The notes under the pieces were generated by a model that worked only from the letters and a program-made list of their open reading frames with translations, was not told the DNA's origin and did no database searches. From positions 1 through 35,110 of the forward strand of contig WGNW01000098.1 of assembly GCA_016124315.1 (NCBI GenBank): 35,110 nucleotides of DNA, given 5' to 3'. Positions 7,321 through 16,582 of this stretch are shown here, piece after piece; the stretch's first letter is position 1, and every line of letters starts with the position of its first letter. Source of the stretch: Alphaproteobacteria bacterium. Lineage in GTDB: Bacteria > Pseudomonadota > Alphaproteobacteria > SMXS01. The translations under genes and the position numbers were made by a program.

Positions 7321-7336
7321 GGCGGGCTGGCCCGCC
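7321..7336. other. perfect inverted repeat in the hpf-ptsN gap
   Basis: GGCGGG and CCCGCC flank a CTGG loop in the short space between hpf and ptsN. It could slow or partly stop transcription, or protect the upstream message, adjusting hpf relative to ptsN. No T tract is present. Function is a guess. Confidence 0.35.
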
Positions 7337-7350
7337 GTGTCGCCCCAATC

Positions 7351-7917
7351 CTACCCTTGCGGGTCGATCCAGCCGATATTGCCGTCGGGTCGGCGGTACA
7401 CAACGTTGAGCCGGCCGTGCGCGGAATTTCGGAACATCATTATCGGCGTGTCCGAAAGGTCCATGCGCATGACCGCGCCTCCTACCGTCGTCGTCGGGAT
7501 CTCGAACCGCGTCTCAGCGACGATAACCGGCTGAAGGTCTTCAGGTTCCTCATGGTGCTCCTCCTCGCCAGCGAGCACATAGCCGGACGCCTGGACGGGC
7601 TCCGGCTCGTTCTTCGAGGTTGCGTGATGGTTGCGCAGCCGCCGCTTGTAGCGGCGCAGGCGCTTCTCGATGCGGTCGAGCGCCTGATCGAAGCAGGCAT
7701 AGGCCTCGTCGGCCGAGGCGTGGCTCTGCATCACGATCCCATGGCCGGCATGCACCGAGCAATCCACCCGGATCAGGTGCGCCTCGCGGGAGAAGGTGAT
7801 GTGGGCATCGACGGCCCGGTCGAAATATTTGCTGACCCGCTCTTCGATCCGGTCGGTCACATAGTCGCGCAACGCGTCGCCGACATCGATCTGCTTGCCG
7901 TTGACCTGGATTTCCAT
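7351..7917 (-). CDS. hpf: ribosome hibernation promoting factor, long form
   Basis: A 188-residue long-form HPF (RaiA family), which pairs 70S ribosomes into inactive 100S dimers in slow growth. The N-terminal domain (about 1-100) has MEIQVNGKQIDVGDALRDYV, SREAHLIRVDCSVHAG and the basic helix EKRLRRYKRRLRNH that enters the tRNA/mRNA channel. After a linker comes the dimerising C-terminal domain (about 130-188: IVAETRFEIPTTTVGGAVMRMDLSD...RLNVVYRRPDGNIGWIDPQG). The start is ATG 7917. It has its own strong promoter overlapping the rpoN stop, so it can be expressed apart from rpoN. Confidence 0.95.
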   Translation of the reverse strand: MEIQVNGKQIDVGDALRDYVTDRIEERVSKYFDRAVDAHITFSREAHLIRVDCSVHAGHGIVMQSHASADEAYACFDQALDRIEKRLRRYKRRLRNHHATSKNEPEPVQASGYVLAGEEEHHEEPEDLQPVIVAETRFEIPTTTVGGAVMRMDLSDTPIMMFRNSAHGRLNVVYRRPDGNIGWIDPQG

Positions 7918-8007
7918 GCTTGCCGTTACACCCTGCGATCGTCGTGATGGGTCAATGACGGTGCTCCGCCCCGCGTCGGCGGGTCATGCTCCTGCCGGGA
8001 GGCGCGG

Positions 8008-8036
8008 ACCATAGTGATGTCCCGTTCAACTGTCAA
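8008..8036 (-). promoter_or_regulatory. strong sigma-70-type promoter for hpf(-ptsN)
   Basis: On the minus strand a perfect -35 TTGACA (8036-8031) is followed after exactly 17 bases by TATGGT (8013-8008). The -35 overlaps the last codons and stop of rpoN. The predicted start near 8001 leaves a leader of about 84 nt before hpf. Confidence 0.7.
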
Positions 8037-9523
8037 ACGCCAGCGCCCCCGTCCCCTCGCACAGATTTTAGGCGGCGCCGCTGCACTGAGGAAGGAATGT
8101 GCATGGCCTCCCGGTATTTTGCGACCGTTCGCCGCGCGATATCAATATCGGAATCCCGCAACAGTTCGACGATCCGGTCGTCGGAGAGGATGTTGCGGGT
8201 GTCCTCGGCGTCGATCAGCTCGCGGATGCGGTGCCGTACCGCTTCGGCCGAATGGGACTCCCCGCCTTCGGCGGCGGCGATCGCCGCGGTGAAGAAGTAT
8301 TTGAGCTCGAACGTCCCGCGGCTGCAGGACAGGTACTTGCCGGCGGTGACGCGGCTGACCGTGCTTTCGTGCATGCCGATCGCATCGGCCACCTGGCGGA
8401 GGTTGAGCGGCCGCATGTGGGCGACCCCGCTGAGGAAGAACCCTTCCTGGCGGCGCACCAGTTCGCTCGCCACCTTGAGGATGGTCTTCGCCCGCTGGTC
8501 CAGCGCCTTGACCAACCAGCTGGCGTTGCTGAAGCAGTCGGACAGGAACGCCCGCTCCTCCTTCGACCGCGTGGCGCTCCTCACCTCCGCGTAATAGCGG
8601 GTGTTGACCAGCACCCTCGGCAGCACGTCGGCGTTCAGCTCGATCGCCCAGGACCCGTCGCCACGGCGGGCCACGAAGAGATCCGGCACGACCACCTCGG
8701 TGGGTCCGGAATCGAAGACCAGTCCGGGCTTGGGATCGAGCGAGCGCAGTTCGCCCAGCATGTCCGCGAAGTCCTCGTCGCTGACGCCGCATTGCCGCTT
8801 GAGCCAGTCGATCCGGCCCTCGGCCAGCGCTTCCAGGTTGGCGACGAGGGTCTGCATGGCCGGATCGAACCGGTCGCGGTCGCGCAGCTGGATCGCCAGG
8901 CACTCGGCCACGGAGCGGGCGCACACGCCGGACGGATCGAACGTCTGCAGCGTCCGCAGCGTCTCCTCCACGAGCGCTGCGTCGCAGCCCAGCCAATCGG
9001 CGATGTCGGCGACGTCGCCGCGGAGGTACCCGGCCTCGTCCACCAGGTCGATGAGGTAGCGGCCGATCAGCTGGTGCTGCGGGCCCAGCGCCACTGTGCC
9101 CAGCTGCTGCCCCAGATGTTCCCGCAGCGACAGCCGTTCGGCGAGCCGCGCAATCGGGTCGCCGCCCTCCTCGCCGCCCTCGCGGACCGGGCCACGGATG
9201 CTGCCGCCTCCCGGCCCTTCGTCGGGCGCAGCCCGCGGCGAGAGGTCGCGGTCGTCATTGGTGAAGAGGTTCTCGTAAGGGCCTTCAGGCGCCGCCTCCG
9301 CCTCGGCCTGGGACGGCTCGGACGGGGCCGCATCGTCCAGGTCGGGCTCGGGGGCCGATAGGGATTCGCCGAATTCCAGCAAGGGGTTGGACTCGACCTG
9401 CTGCTCGACGAACTCGGCAAGGTCCAGGCTCGACAGCTGCAGCAGCTTGATGGCCTGCTGCAGCTGCTGCGTCATGACCAGCTGCTGGCCCTGTCGCAAT
9501 ACCTGTCGCAAACCCGATGCCAT
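8033..9523 (-). CDS. rpoN: RNA polymerase sigma-54 factor
   Basis: The 496-residue sigma-54 directs RNA polymerase to -24/-12 promoters that need AAA+ activators. Region I is glutamine-rich and complete (LRQVLRQGQQLVMTQQLQQA then IKLLQLSSLDLAEFV, residues about 4-40). An acidic region II (about 50-120) precedes the core-binding domain. The HTH region (MRPLNLRQVADAIGMHESTV) follows, and the RpoN box ARRTVAKYRE sits at residues 463-472. The start is ATG 9523. It lies between lptB and hpf, as is usual. No -24/-12 promoter was evident in the window, though this was only checked by eye. Confidence 0.97.
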   Translation of the reverse strand: MASGLRQVLRQGQQLVMTQQLQQAIKLLQLSSLDLAEFVEQQVESNPLLEFGESLSAPEPDLDDAAPSEPSQAEAEAAPEGPYENLFTNDDRDLSPRAAPDEGPGGGSIRGPVREGGEEGGDPIARLAERLSLREHLGQQLGTVALGPQHQLIGRYLIDLVDEAGYLRGDVADIADWLGCDAALVEETLRTLQTFDPSGVCARSVAECLAIQLRDRDRFDPAMQTLVANLEALAEGRIDWLKRQCGVSDEDFADMLGELRSLDPKPGLVFDSGPTEVVVPDLFVARRGDGSWAIELNADVLPRVLVNTRYYAEVRSATRSKEERAFLSDCFSNASWLVKALDQRAKTILKVASELVRRQEGFFLSGVAHMRPLNLRQVADAIGMHESTVSRVTAGKYLSCSRGTFELKYFFTAAIAAAEGGESHSAEAVRHRIRELIDAEDTRNILSDDRIVELLRDSDIDIARRTVAKYREAMHIPSSVQRRRLKSVRGDGGAGV

Positions 9524-9579
9524 GACGACCTATTCGCCGCAAGCCGGAGGCGGCCCCGCGCGGCACCGGGAGACCTGGA

Positions 9580-10434
9580 TCACCGGCTGAATCTTTCTCC
9601 CAGATACACCCGGCGCACATCTTCATTGGCCACGATCTCGTCGGGCGTACCGCTCATCAGCACATTGCCGTCGTAGATAATATACGCCCGGTCGATGATG
9701 TCGAAAGTTTCCCGCACGTTGTGGTCGGTGATCAGCACCCCAATGCCGCGGTCCTTGAGATGGGCCACCAGGTCGCGGATGTCGCCGATGGCGATCGGAT
9801 CGATGCCGGCGAACGGCTCGTCGAGGAGGATGATGTTGGGGCGCCCGGCCAGCGCCCGGGCGATCTCCACCCGCCGCCGCTCGCCGCCCGACAGAGACAG
9901 GGCCGGCGCGTGGCGCAGGCGCGTGATGCCGAACTCATCGAGTAGGTTGTCGAGCATCTGCTCGCGGGCGTGGCGGTCCGGCTCGACCAGTTCGAGCACC
10001 GCCATGATGTTGTTTTCCACCGACATGCCCCGGAAGATCGAGGCTTCCTGGGGCAGGTAGCCGATCCCCAGCCGGGATCTGCGGTACATGGGAAGGTGGG
10101 TGACATTCAGCCCGTCGAGGATGATCTCGCCGGAGTCGGCTCTGATCAGGCCGACGATCGCATAGAAGCAGGTTGTCTTGCCGGCGCCGTTGGGGCCAAG
10201 CAAACCGACCACCTCGCCGCGGTGCACGTCGAGGCTGACGCCCTTGAGCACCGGGCGCCCCTTGAAGGTCTTGCCGATGCCCGACACGCAGAGCCCCTCG
10301 CGGCGGTCCTCCGGATCGACCTCGGGCGGCACCTGCCCGTCGTCCTTCACCGTGGCCGCGATGGTCTCGAATACCCTGGACTCGTTCTGCTCGAACAGGT
10401 CGCCGGGTTTGAGCTTGCCTTCTCCAGAGGACAA
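9580..10434 (-). CDS. lptB: LPS export ABC transporter ATPase LptB
   Basis: The ATPase of the LptB2FGC complex that extracts lipopolysaccharide from the inner membrane. Walker A is GPNGAGKTT, signature [15 protein letters not shown], Walker [14 protein letters not shown], and the H-loop DHNVRETF. The start given is TTG 10434, ten bases after lptA with AAGGCGG upstream. This yields 284 residues, about 40 more than E. coli LptB, as an acidic N-terminal extension. GTG codons at residues 29, 35 and 49 are possible later starts, and no ATG is available in the region. The start is therefore uncertain, the function is not. Confidence 0.95.
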   Translation of the reverse strand: MSSGEGKLKPGDLFEQNESRVFETIAATVKDDGQVPPEVDPEDRREGLCVSGIGKTFKGRPVLKGVSLDVHRGEVVGLLGPNGAGKTTCFYAIVGLIRADSGEIILDGLNVTHLPMYRRSRLGIGYLPQEASIFRGMSVENNIMAVLELVEPDRHAREQMLDNLLDEFGITRLRHAPALSLSGGERRRVEIARALAGRPNIILLDEPFAGIDPIAIGDIRDLVAHLKDRGIGVLITDHNVRETFDIIDRAYIIYDGNVLMSGTPDEIVANEDVRRVYLGERFSR

Positions 10435-10443
10435 TGGACCGCC

Positions 10444-11097
10444 TTACTTGCTCTTCTTGGGCGCGGCGCTGGAACTGTTGCCCGTCGCCGGGACGAATTC
10501 GCCGCGCACCCGTTGTTCGCCCTGCAGGTTGGGCAGGCCCTGGAAATTGGCCTTGCCCGTGTCGAGGTTCAGCTCCAGCCGGCTGCCGCGCACCACCGTG
10601 CCGGCCTGGCGCAGCACCACGCGCCCGCCCATGGTCACCAGCTGGCGCCCGACGTCGTAGACGGCCCAGTCGCCGTCGGCGGTATCGCCGCGCGAGCTCA
10701 GGCGGACGTTGCCGCGGCTGTCGATCCGGGTGACCGAACCGGTGATGCCGCCATTCTGGGCCTTGTCGCCGCCCGCCGTGCCGCCGCTTGCCTTGTCGCC
10801 GCTTGCCTTGTTGGCCGCGGCATTCTTCGCGTTCTTGTCGGCTTCCTGGTAATACACCCGGACCTCGTCGGCCAGCAGGGTCATGTCGCCTTGCACGGCC
10901 TCCACCTTGCCCGTGAAGACGGCCACCTTGCCATCCTTCTTGACCTCCAGCCGGTCGGCGGAGAACTGGATCGGCGCCTTCGCGTCATGCCCGCTGAAAC
11001 CGCTCTTCGCCGCCAGCGCCGAACCGGCGCCCAGCGCCGCGCACACCGCCAGCACGGCCGCAAGTCTCGCCAATTGTATCCTCACGTAGCCGGGCAT
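10444..11097 (-). CDS. lptA: LPS transport periplasmic protein LptA
   Basis: LptA forms the periplasmic bridge carrying lipopolysaccharide from LptC to LptD. The 217-residue product has a signal peptide (cleavage about residue 29, GSALAA). An OstA/LptA beta-jellyroll follows: IQFSADRLEVKKDGKVAVFTG, VEAVQGDMTLLADEVRVYY, GNVRLSSRGDTADGDWAVYD and VTMGGRVVLRQAGTVVRGSR. An unusual Lys/Ala/Gly-rich low-complexity insert at about residues 87-115 (near KNAAANKASGDKASGG) sits between two strands, probably as a loop. ATG 11097 follows AAGGCGAC. lptC lies 9 bases upstream and lptB 9 bases downstream. Confidence 0.93.
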   Translation of the reverse strand: MPGYVRIQLARLAAVLAVCAALGAGSALAAKSGFSGHDAKAPIQFSADRLEVKKDGKVAVFTGKVEAVQGDMTLLADEVRVYYQEADKNAKNAAANKASGDKASGGTAGGDKAQNGGITGSVTRIDSRGNVRLSSRGDTADGDWAVYDVGRQLVTMGGRVVLRQAGTVVRGSRLELNLDTGKANFQGLPNLQGEQRVRGEFVPATGNSSSAAPKKSK

Positions 11098-11106
11098 CGC
11101 GTCGCC

Positions 11107-11730
11107 TTAGTCGATTGCGCGGGGATATACGGTCATCTTCACCCCGTTGCGCAATGTGATGTTTTCACTGTTGACGTCGACGTCGACGCCGCCCGCCTGA
11201 AACCTGCCGAATGGACCCTGTCCCCGAACCGTGCTGTCGCTCGAGCCTTTGCCTTGCGCCAGGTTGAGGGTCAACTGGGGAGTGTGGACCTCCATCCCTG
11301 AATCGGAGAATACATTGACTTGTCCGCCCAAATCCAGAACCTCCGCTTGCGGGTGGAAGGTGCCGACCGGGGCGTCCAGCGCGAACCACGCGCCGTTCTT
11401 CATCTTGATGTCGGCCGAGATGGTGTCGAGCGTCACGGTCTCGCTGCTCGTCGCGTCGTGATGCGCCGACTGGGCGCTGATCGAGAACGACCGGTCGTTC
11501 GTGTCCGTTCCGACGAAGCGCGGCTCGATGATCCGGGCGGTGTCGTCGGATTCCTTCAGCTCCGAGAAGGCCAGGGTGAAGCCGCTGCTGGTGTCGCGGA
11601 TCGCCGGCAGCAGCAGGATGCCGAACAGCAGCACGGCGGCGCCCGCCGGCAGGATGCGCTTCATCAGCCGCACGAAGCGGCTGTAGCGATCCTCCCGCGT
11701 TACCAGGGCGTCGTAGCGTTGCACCACCAC
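11107..11730 (-). CDS. lptC: LPS export inner-membrane protein LptC
   Basis: A 207-residue bitopic protein that passes LPS from LptB2FG to LptA. A short cytoplasmic N-terminus is followed by one membrane helix (LPAGAAVLLFGILLLPAI, about residues 28-45). The periplasmic LptC jellyroll includes IIEPRFVGTDTNDRSFSISA, VTLDTISADIKMKNGAWFAL and VEVHT-like strands (GMEVHTPQLTLNL). The start is GTG 11730, the first of three consecutive GTG codons after GGAGACAG, so the exact initiation codon is ambiguous by one or two residues. First of the lptC-lptA-lptB run downstream of rnd. Confidence 0.92.
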   Translation of the reverse strand: MVVQRYDALVTREDRYSRFVRLMKRILPAGAAVLLFGILLLPAIRDTSSGFTLAFSELKESDDTARIIEPRFVGTDTNDRSFSISAQSAHHDATSSETVTLDTISADIKMKNGAWFALDAPVGTFHPQAEVLDLGGQVNVFSDSGMEVHTPQLTLNLAQGKGSSDSTVRGQGPFGRFQAGGVDVDVNSENITLRNGVKMTVYPRAID

Positions 11731-11848
11731 CTGTCTCCGGTGAATTGGATGGCCTACGCAGTAGATAGGCCGACTTGGACGACTGGCACTATCTATGGAC
11801 GCCGCGGCGCCGGATCAAGCCGCATGGGGCCGTCTCCGCGCGCGGCGC

Positions 11849-12463
11849 TCACGAATGGGAGAAGATGTCTTCCTCGCTCCAGCCGGCGAGGTCCAGCCGC
11901 GCCCTGGTGGGCAGGAACCCGAAGCAGGCCCGCGCCAGCTCCGTCCGCCCCTCGCGGGCCAGCATCTCGTCGAGCCTGGCGGCCAGGGCGTGAAGGTGCA
12001 GCACGTCGGAGGCGGCATAGGCGAGTTGCGCCTCCGTCAGTTCCCCGGCGCCCCAGTCCGAGCTCTGCTGCTGCTTCGACAGGTCGATATTGAGCAGTTC
12101 GCGGCACAGCTCCTTGAGGCCGTGCCGGTCGGTGTAGGTGCGCACCAGGCGGGAGGCGATCTTGGTGCAGTAGACCGGCGCCGGCATGACGCCCAGCGCC
12201 TGATACAGGACGGCCATGTCGAAGCGGCCGAAATGAAACAGCTTGAGCACCGCCGGATCGGCCAGCAATGCGCTCAGGTTGGGCGCCTCGCCGCCGCCGC
12301 GCGCAATCTGCACCAGATGCGCCGTGCCGTCGCCCGCCGACAGCTGCACCAGGCACAGCCGGTCGCGGGCCGGCTTCAACCCCATCGTCTCCGTATCGAT
12401 CGCCACGGCGTTGCCGAACGACAGGCCCGGCGGCAGATCGCCGCGATGCAGGGTGATCGTCAT
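11849..12463 (-). CDS. rnd: ribonuclease D, short form (3'-5' exonuclease)
   Basis: A DEDDy-family exonuclease that trims tRNA 3' trailers. Motif I is AIDTETMGL (Asp23, Glu25), motif II LFHFGRFDMAVLYQ, and motif III YAASDVLHLHAL with the DEDDy tyrosine. At 204 residues it has only the catalytic domain, without HRDC domains, as is usual for alphaproteobacterial members. ATG 12463 lies just 20 bases downstream of the encoded CCA of tRNA-Leu, with no other promoter evident, so tRNA and gene probably share a transcript. lptC starts 118 bases after it. Confidence 0.9.
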   Translation of the reverse strand: MTITLHRGDLPPGLSFGNAVAIDTETMGLKPARDRLCLVQLSAGDGTAHLVQIARGGGEAPNLSALLADPAVLKLFHFGRFDMAVLYQALGVMPAPVYCTKIASRLVRTYTDRHGLKELCRELLNIDLSKQQQSSDWGAGELTEAQLAYAASDVLHLHALAARLDEMLAREGRTELARACFGFLPTRARLDLAGWSEEDIFSHS

Positions 12464-12483
12464 GAGCGGGGTGATCTCGTTGA

Positions 12484-12570
12484 TGGTGCCCAGGAGAAGA
12501 CTCGAACTTCCACGACCTTGCGGCCACTAGCACCTGAAGCTAGCGCGTCTACCAATTCCGCCACCTGGGC
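12484..12570 (-). tRNA. tRNA-Leu (anticodon CAG)
   Basis: An 87-nt class II tRNA with encoded CCA. The acceptor GCCCAGG pairs with CCTGGGC, the D arm region is TGGCGGAATTGGTAGACGC, and the anticodon arm CTAGC/GCTAG has the loop TTCAGGT with anticodon CAG. A long variable arm (about TGGCCGCAAGGTCG) and T loop TTCGAGT follow. It lies directly before rnd. Confidence 0.96.
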
Positions 12571-12596
12571 AACTCCGTGTGTCACGGTGGACGCAG

Positions 12597-12625
12597 TACC
12601 TATTGCCCGGCACGGTGGTTGTCAA
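12597..12625 (-). promoter_or_regulatory. sigma-70-type promoter for tRNA-Leu and rnd
   Basis: A perfect TTGACA (12625-12620) is followed after exactly 17 bases by TAGGTA (12602-12597) on the minus strand. The expected start, near 12590, is about 20 bases before the tRNA 5' end. Confidence 0.66.
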
Positions 12626-12762
12626 CATGCCTTTCGCAACGACCATGAAACATGTCGCGTGCACGGCCGGCGCATGGCCGCCGCCGGGAAGTTTGATGTG
12701 GCAATCCTGCCTTCGGGCGGTATTTTAGCCGTCGTCTTCGCCACGCCTCACGCAGAGTATTC

Positions 12763-13719
12763 ATGACACGCGACCTCATAACGGTGATCGGCGGCTCCGG
12801 CTTCATCGGCCGGTACGTCGTTCGCGACCTGGCCAGGAAGAAAATGCGCGTCCGGGTGGGCTGCCGCCACCCCAACGAGGCGCTGTTCCTCAAGCCCATG
12901 GGCAATGTGGGACAGGTCCAGCTGAGCGGCTGCAACGTGCGGTACCCCGAGACGGTAGCACGCGCCGTCCAGGGCGCGACCGCCGTGGTGAACCTGGTCG
13001 GCATCCTGCAGCCCAGCGGCCACCAGGACTTCGAATCGATCCACGCCGAGGGCGCCGGCGAAGTGGCGCGCGCCGCCGCTTCCGCCGGGGTGAAGCGCCT
13101 GGTTCACGTCTCCGCCATCGGCGCCGACCCGCGCTCCGAATCGGCCTACGCCCGCACCAAGGGCGAAGGGGAAGCGGCCGTCCGCGAAGCGTTCCCGTCG
13201 GCGACGATCCTGCGGCCGAGCATCGTGTTCGGCCCCGAGGACGACTTCTTCAACCGGTTCGCCGCCATGGCCCGGTTCTCGCCCGCCCTGCCGCTGATCG
13301 GCGGTGGCCGGACCCGGTTCCAGCCGGTCTACGCGTGCGACGTGGCCGACGCGATCGTCGCGGCGGCCACCACCGACCGTGCCGCCGGGCAGACCTTCGA
13401 GCTGGGCGGCCCGCGGATCTACACGTTCCGCGAAGTCCTCGAGCTGGTGCTGGCCGAAACCCGCCGCAAGCGGATGCTGGTGCCGCTGCCCTTCGGCCTG
13501 GCCCAGATCATCGGCTTCTTCGCCGGCATCCTGCCGAACGCGCCCATCACCGCCGACCAGGTGGAGCTGCTGAAGCACGACAACGTCGTCGCCGAAGGAG
13601 CCCTCAACCTGAAGGACCTGGGCATCGAGTCCACGCCCGCCGAATCGGTTGTGGGGTCGTACCTGCGGCGGTTCCGCAAGTCGGGGCTGAGCGAAGGGGC
13701 GCCCGCGCCGGTTTCCTGA
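12763..13719 (+). CDS. complex I NDUFA9-family protein (atypical SDR)
   Basis: A 318-residue NAD(P)-binding protein of the atypical SDR / NDUFA9 family. The Rossmann motif is VIGGSGFIGR (residues 8-17), with the substrate-side YARTKGEGEAAV and LRPSIVFGPEDDFFNRFAAM typical of NDUFA9 relatives. FQPVYACDVADAI and a hydrophobic segment (PFGLAQIIGFFAGILPNAPI) follow. The mitochondrial relative binds NADPH and helps complex I assembly; bacterial members are often annotated only by that likeness. It starts at ATG 12763 with a poor SD and is divergent from tRNA-Leu. Function beyond dinucleotide binding is inference. Confidence 0.85.
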   Translation: MTRDLITVIGGSGFIGRYVVRDLARKKMRVRVGCRHPNEALFLKPMGNVGQVQLSGCNVRYPETVARAVQGATAVVNLVGILQPSGHQDFESIHAEGAGEVARAAASAGVKRLVHVSAIGADPRSESAYARTKGEGEAAVREAFPSATILRPSIVFGPEDDFFNRFAAMARFSPALPLIGGGRTRFQPVYACDVADAIVAAATTDRAAGQTFELGGPRIYTFREVLELVLAETRRKRMLVPLPFGLAQIIGFFAGILPNAPITADQVELLKHDNVVAEGALNLKDLGIESTPAESVVGSYLRRFRKSGLSEGAPAPVS

Positions 13720-13832
13720 CGCCGTCACCGCTTGTTGCCGGCGACCGCAACTGTGCTACCGTTCCGCCTTCCCTGGCGCGGCCCAGGGACCCTGCCGTCC
13801 TCACCGGCACGGCCAAGACCTGACTGGACTGA

Positions 13833-14504
13833 ATGACCCCCCGGCTTTTCCACCTCTGGCTCTCCCCGTTCTCCCGCAAGGTCCGCATCGCCATGGCGGA
13901 GCTGGGCGTCGAGGTGAAGCTGGTCGCCGAGCCGGTGTGGGAGCGCCGCCCGGAGTTCCTCGCCATCAACCCCGCGGGCCAGGTGCCCGTGCTGGTGGAG
14001 GAAGACGGCACGGCGATCGTCGACAGCGGCGCGATCTGCGAGTACCTGAACGAAACGGTCTCGGACAAGACGCTGCTGGGCCGCGATCCGATCAGCCGCG
14101 CCGAGGTCCGCCGGCTGGTGGCGTGGTTCGACCTCAAGTTCCACCGCGAGGTGACCGACAATCTCGTCACCGAGAAGGTGCTCAAGCGCTTCATGAAGAT
14201 GGGCACGCCCAATTCCAGCGCCATCCGGGCCGGCCTGCACAACATCGGCTACCACATGGAGTACATCGCCTACCTGGCCGAACGGCGGCGCTGGCTCGCG
14301 GGCGACGACTTTTCCCTGGCCGACATCGCCGCGGCGGCGCATCTGTCCTGTATCGACTACTTGGACAACGTGCCGTGGGACCAGCATCCGGAAACCAAGG
14401 ACTGGTATTCTCGGGTCAAGTCGCGCCCGAGCTTCCGGCCGGTGCTGGCCGACCGCATCCCCGGCCTCGCGCCGCCTCCCCACTATGACAACCTCGACTT
14501 CTGA
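13833..14504 (+). CDS. glutathione S-transferase family protein, FzlA-like
   Basis: A 223-residue GST-fold protein with an N-terminal thioredoxin-like domain ([43 protein letters not shown]) and a C-terminal helical domain ([20 protein letters not shown]). The tail [10 protein letters not shown] resembles the conserved end of FzlA. In Caulobacter FzlA binds FtsZ and supports constriction through FtsW, rather than acting as a detoxifying GST. The call as FzlA is therefore likely but based on remembered family features; a plain GST is the alternative. It overlaps queG by 20 bases. Confidence 0.8.
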   Translation: MTPRLFHLWLSPFSRKVRIAMAELGVEVKLVAEPVWERRPEFLAINPAGQVPVLVEEDGTAIVDSGAICEYLNETVSDKTLLGRDPISRAEVRRLVAWFDLKFHREVTDNLVTEKVLKRFMKMGTPNSSAIRAGLHNIGYHMEYIAYLAERRRWLAGDDFSLADIAAAAHLSCIDYLDNVPWDQHPETKDWYSRVKSRPSFRPVLADRIPGLAPPPHYDNLDF

Positions 14505-15618
14505 GGCGCCCGGGAACCTCAAGCGCGCCATCGTCGAAAGGGCCCTTTCCGAGGGTTTCGATGCCGCCGGCTTCTGCGCCCCCGATTCCATTCCACTGAT
14601 GCCTGAGCGGCTGGCAGCGTTCCTCGACGCCGGCCGGCACGGCGGACTGGCATGGCTGGCCGACAAAGCCGACCGGCGCGGCAATCCGGGCGTGCTGTGG
14701 CCGGAGGTGCGCAGCATCCTGGTGCTGGGCATGAACTATGGTCCGCCGGACGACCCGATGGACCGCCTCGCGCGGACCGACCGGGCCACGGTCTCGGTCT
14801 ACGCCCGCAACCGCGACTACCACGACGTGGTGAAGAAGGCGCTCAAGCGCGTCGCCCGCTGGATGCACCAGCATCATGGCGCAGCGGTGAAGGTGTTCGT
14901 CGACACCGCGCCGGTGGCCGAGAAGCCGCTCGCCGAGGCCGCCGGGCTGGGATGGCAGGGCAAGCACACCAACCTGGTGTCGCGCGATTACGGCTCGTGG
15001 CTGTTCCTGGGCGCCGTCTACAGCGACCTGGAGGTGCCCGCCGACGCCGCCGGGACCGACCGTTGCGGCGCCTGCCGCGCCTGCCTGGACGCCTGCCCGA
15101 CGGACGCGTTTCCCGCGCCCTACCAGCTCGACGCGCGCCGCTGCATCTCCTACCTGACCATCGAGCACGCCGGCCACATCCCGGCCGAGTTCCGCCGCCC
15201 CATGGGCAACCGGATCTATGGCTGCGACGACTGCCTGGCGGTGTGCCCGTGGAACAAATTCGCCCGAACCGCCCGCGAGGCGGCCTTCCACGCCCGCGCG
15301 GAACTGGCCGCGCCCCGCCTCGCGGATCTGGCTGGCCTGGACGACGCCGGCTTCCGCGCGCTGTTCTCCGGCTCGCCGATCAAGCGCATCGGCCGCGACC
15401 GCTTCGTGCGCAACGTGCTGATCGCCCTGGGCAACAGCGGCGAGCCCGCCTCGCTGGCCGCCGTCGAGGGGTTGCTCGACGACCCCTCGCCGCTGGTCAG
15501 GGCGATGGCGGTCTGGGCGCTGCGGCATCTGGCCGACGCAGCAGCGGTCGACGCCGAACGCCGCCGCCGGTTGCCCGGTGAGCCGGACCCTAATGTGCGG
15601 CGGGAGTGGGAGGATTAG
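14485..15618 (+). CDS. queG: epoxyqueuosine reductase
   Basis: QueG uses cobalamin and two [4Fe-4S] clusters to reduce epoxyqueuosine to queuosine in the tRNA wobble base. The 377-residue product has the [20 protein letters not shown] active-site region, cluster motif [12 protein letters not shown], and second-cluster cysteines in [17 protein letters not shown]-terminal HEAT-like stretch ([21 protein letters not shown]) follows. Length equals the family norm. Its start lies 20 bases inside the FzlA-like gene, so the two are probably co-transcribed. Its last 29 bases overlap the 3' end of the TPR gene on the other strand. Confidence 0.95.
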   Translation: MTTSTSEAPGNLKRAIVERALSEGFDAAGFCAPDSIPLMPERLAAFLDAGRHGGLAWLADKADRRGNPGVLWPEVRSILVLGMNYGPPDDPMDRLARTDRATVSVYARNRDYHDVVKKALKRVARWMHQHHGAAVKVFVDTAPVAEKPLAEAAGLGWQGKHTNLVSRDYGSWLFLGAVYSDLEVPADAAGTDRCGACRACLDACPTDAFPAPYQLDARRCISYLTIEHAGHIPAEFRRPMGNRIYGCDDCLAVCPWNKFARTAREAAFHARAELAAPRLADLAGLDDAGFRALFSGSPIKRIGRDRFVRNVLIALGNSGEPASLAAVEGLLDDPSPLVRAMAVWALRHLADAAAVDAERRRRLPGEPDPNVRREWED

Positions 15619-16582
15619 CCTCCTTGGCGGGCGCGGCCTCTTTCGGCGTCCGCTCGTCACCCTTGGCCTCGGCCGGCGCGGCCTTCCCGTCATCCGCCGC
15701 GGCCTCGTCCGTTCCGTCGCCGCCCTTCGCCTCGAGGGCGCGTGCTTTCTTGATGCTGTCGGCCGCCGCCCGGCCGGCAAGGGTGTCCGGCGACAGCTTG
15801 GTCACCTGGATCCAGTCGACGATGGCCGCCTGCGTGTTGCCGATGGCCTCGTTGAGGTTACCCTCCTCGAGCAGCGCTTCCACGTTGGTGGAATCCATGG
15901 CCAGCGCCTGATCGAGGTCGGCGCGGGCCGAGGCGAACTGGCCTAGCGCCCGGTGCGCCGATGCCCGGTAGGTGAGCGCGTCGGCCTGCGGGCCGCCCCG
16001 CTTGATTGCCTCGTCCAGGTCGGTCACGGCGCCTTCCAGGTTGCCGAGCTCCACCCGCGCCCGCGCCCGGTCGATGAGAATCTGGGCCGCCTGCTGGTCG
16101 GTGACGGCCTTCTCGCTCAGCGCCTCGGAGAGCACCGTGAACGCCTTCTCGTTCTTGCCGGCCATCAGCCAGGCATTGCCCGCCTGGGCCAGCAGGTCGA
16201 TCGACAGGGTGGGCGGCACCTGCGCCGGGGGCGCCTCGTCCTGGGCGCCGTTGACCGCTTCCTCGGTCGGGTTCGGCTTGGCCTGGGCGGCACGCGTTTC
16301 CTGCTTTGCCCGGCGCGCCAGTTCCTCCAGCATCTGGGCCGATTTCTCGTACTGGCCCAGCTCGAACAGGGCGAGCGCCATGCAGTGCTCCGACGGCAGG
16401 CCGCCGCCGTAGTCGCGCCACTGGCTGGCGAGGTCGTAGGCCCGCTTGGGCGCCATGTCGATCAGCTTCATGCATTCGGTGTAGTTGTTCGCGGCGGCGG
16501 GGCGGGCGGCGACGGCCAGCACGGCAAAGCCAAGGACGGTGGCGAAGGTTTTCAAGGGGAAGCCTTGTAGGGTTCTGCGCAT
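15590..16582 (-). CDS. exported tetratricopeptide-repeat protein
   Basis: A 330-residue protein with a signal peptide ([20 protein letters not shown], cleavage near AAAN) and several TPR-like helical pairs: [80 protein letters not shown] and [20 protein letters not shown]. It ends in a charged Ala/Lys/Glu/Pro tail. It is probably a periplasmic scaffold; partner unknown. ATG 16582 was chosen because the signal peptide follows; the longer frame to 16702 overlaps the divergent SDR gene. Its 3' end overlaps queG in convergent orientation. Confidence 0.85.
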   Translation of the reverse strand: MRRTLQGFPLKTFATVLGFAVLAVAARPAAANNYTECMKLIDMAPKRAYDLASQWRDYGGGLPSEHCMALALFELGQYEKSAQMLEELARRAKQETRAAQAKPNPTEEAVNGAQDEAPPAQVPPTLSIDLLAQAGNAWLMAGKNEKAFTVLSEALSEKAVTDQQAAQILIDRARARVELGNLEGAVTDLDEAIKRGGPQADALTYRASAHRALGQFASARADLDQALAMDSTNVEALLEEGNLNEAIGNTQAAIVDWIQVTKLSPDTLAGRAAADSIKKARALEAKGGDGTDEAAADDGKAAPAEAKGDERTPKEAAPAKEANPPTPAAH

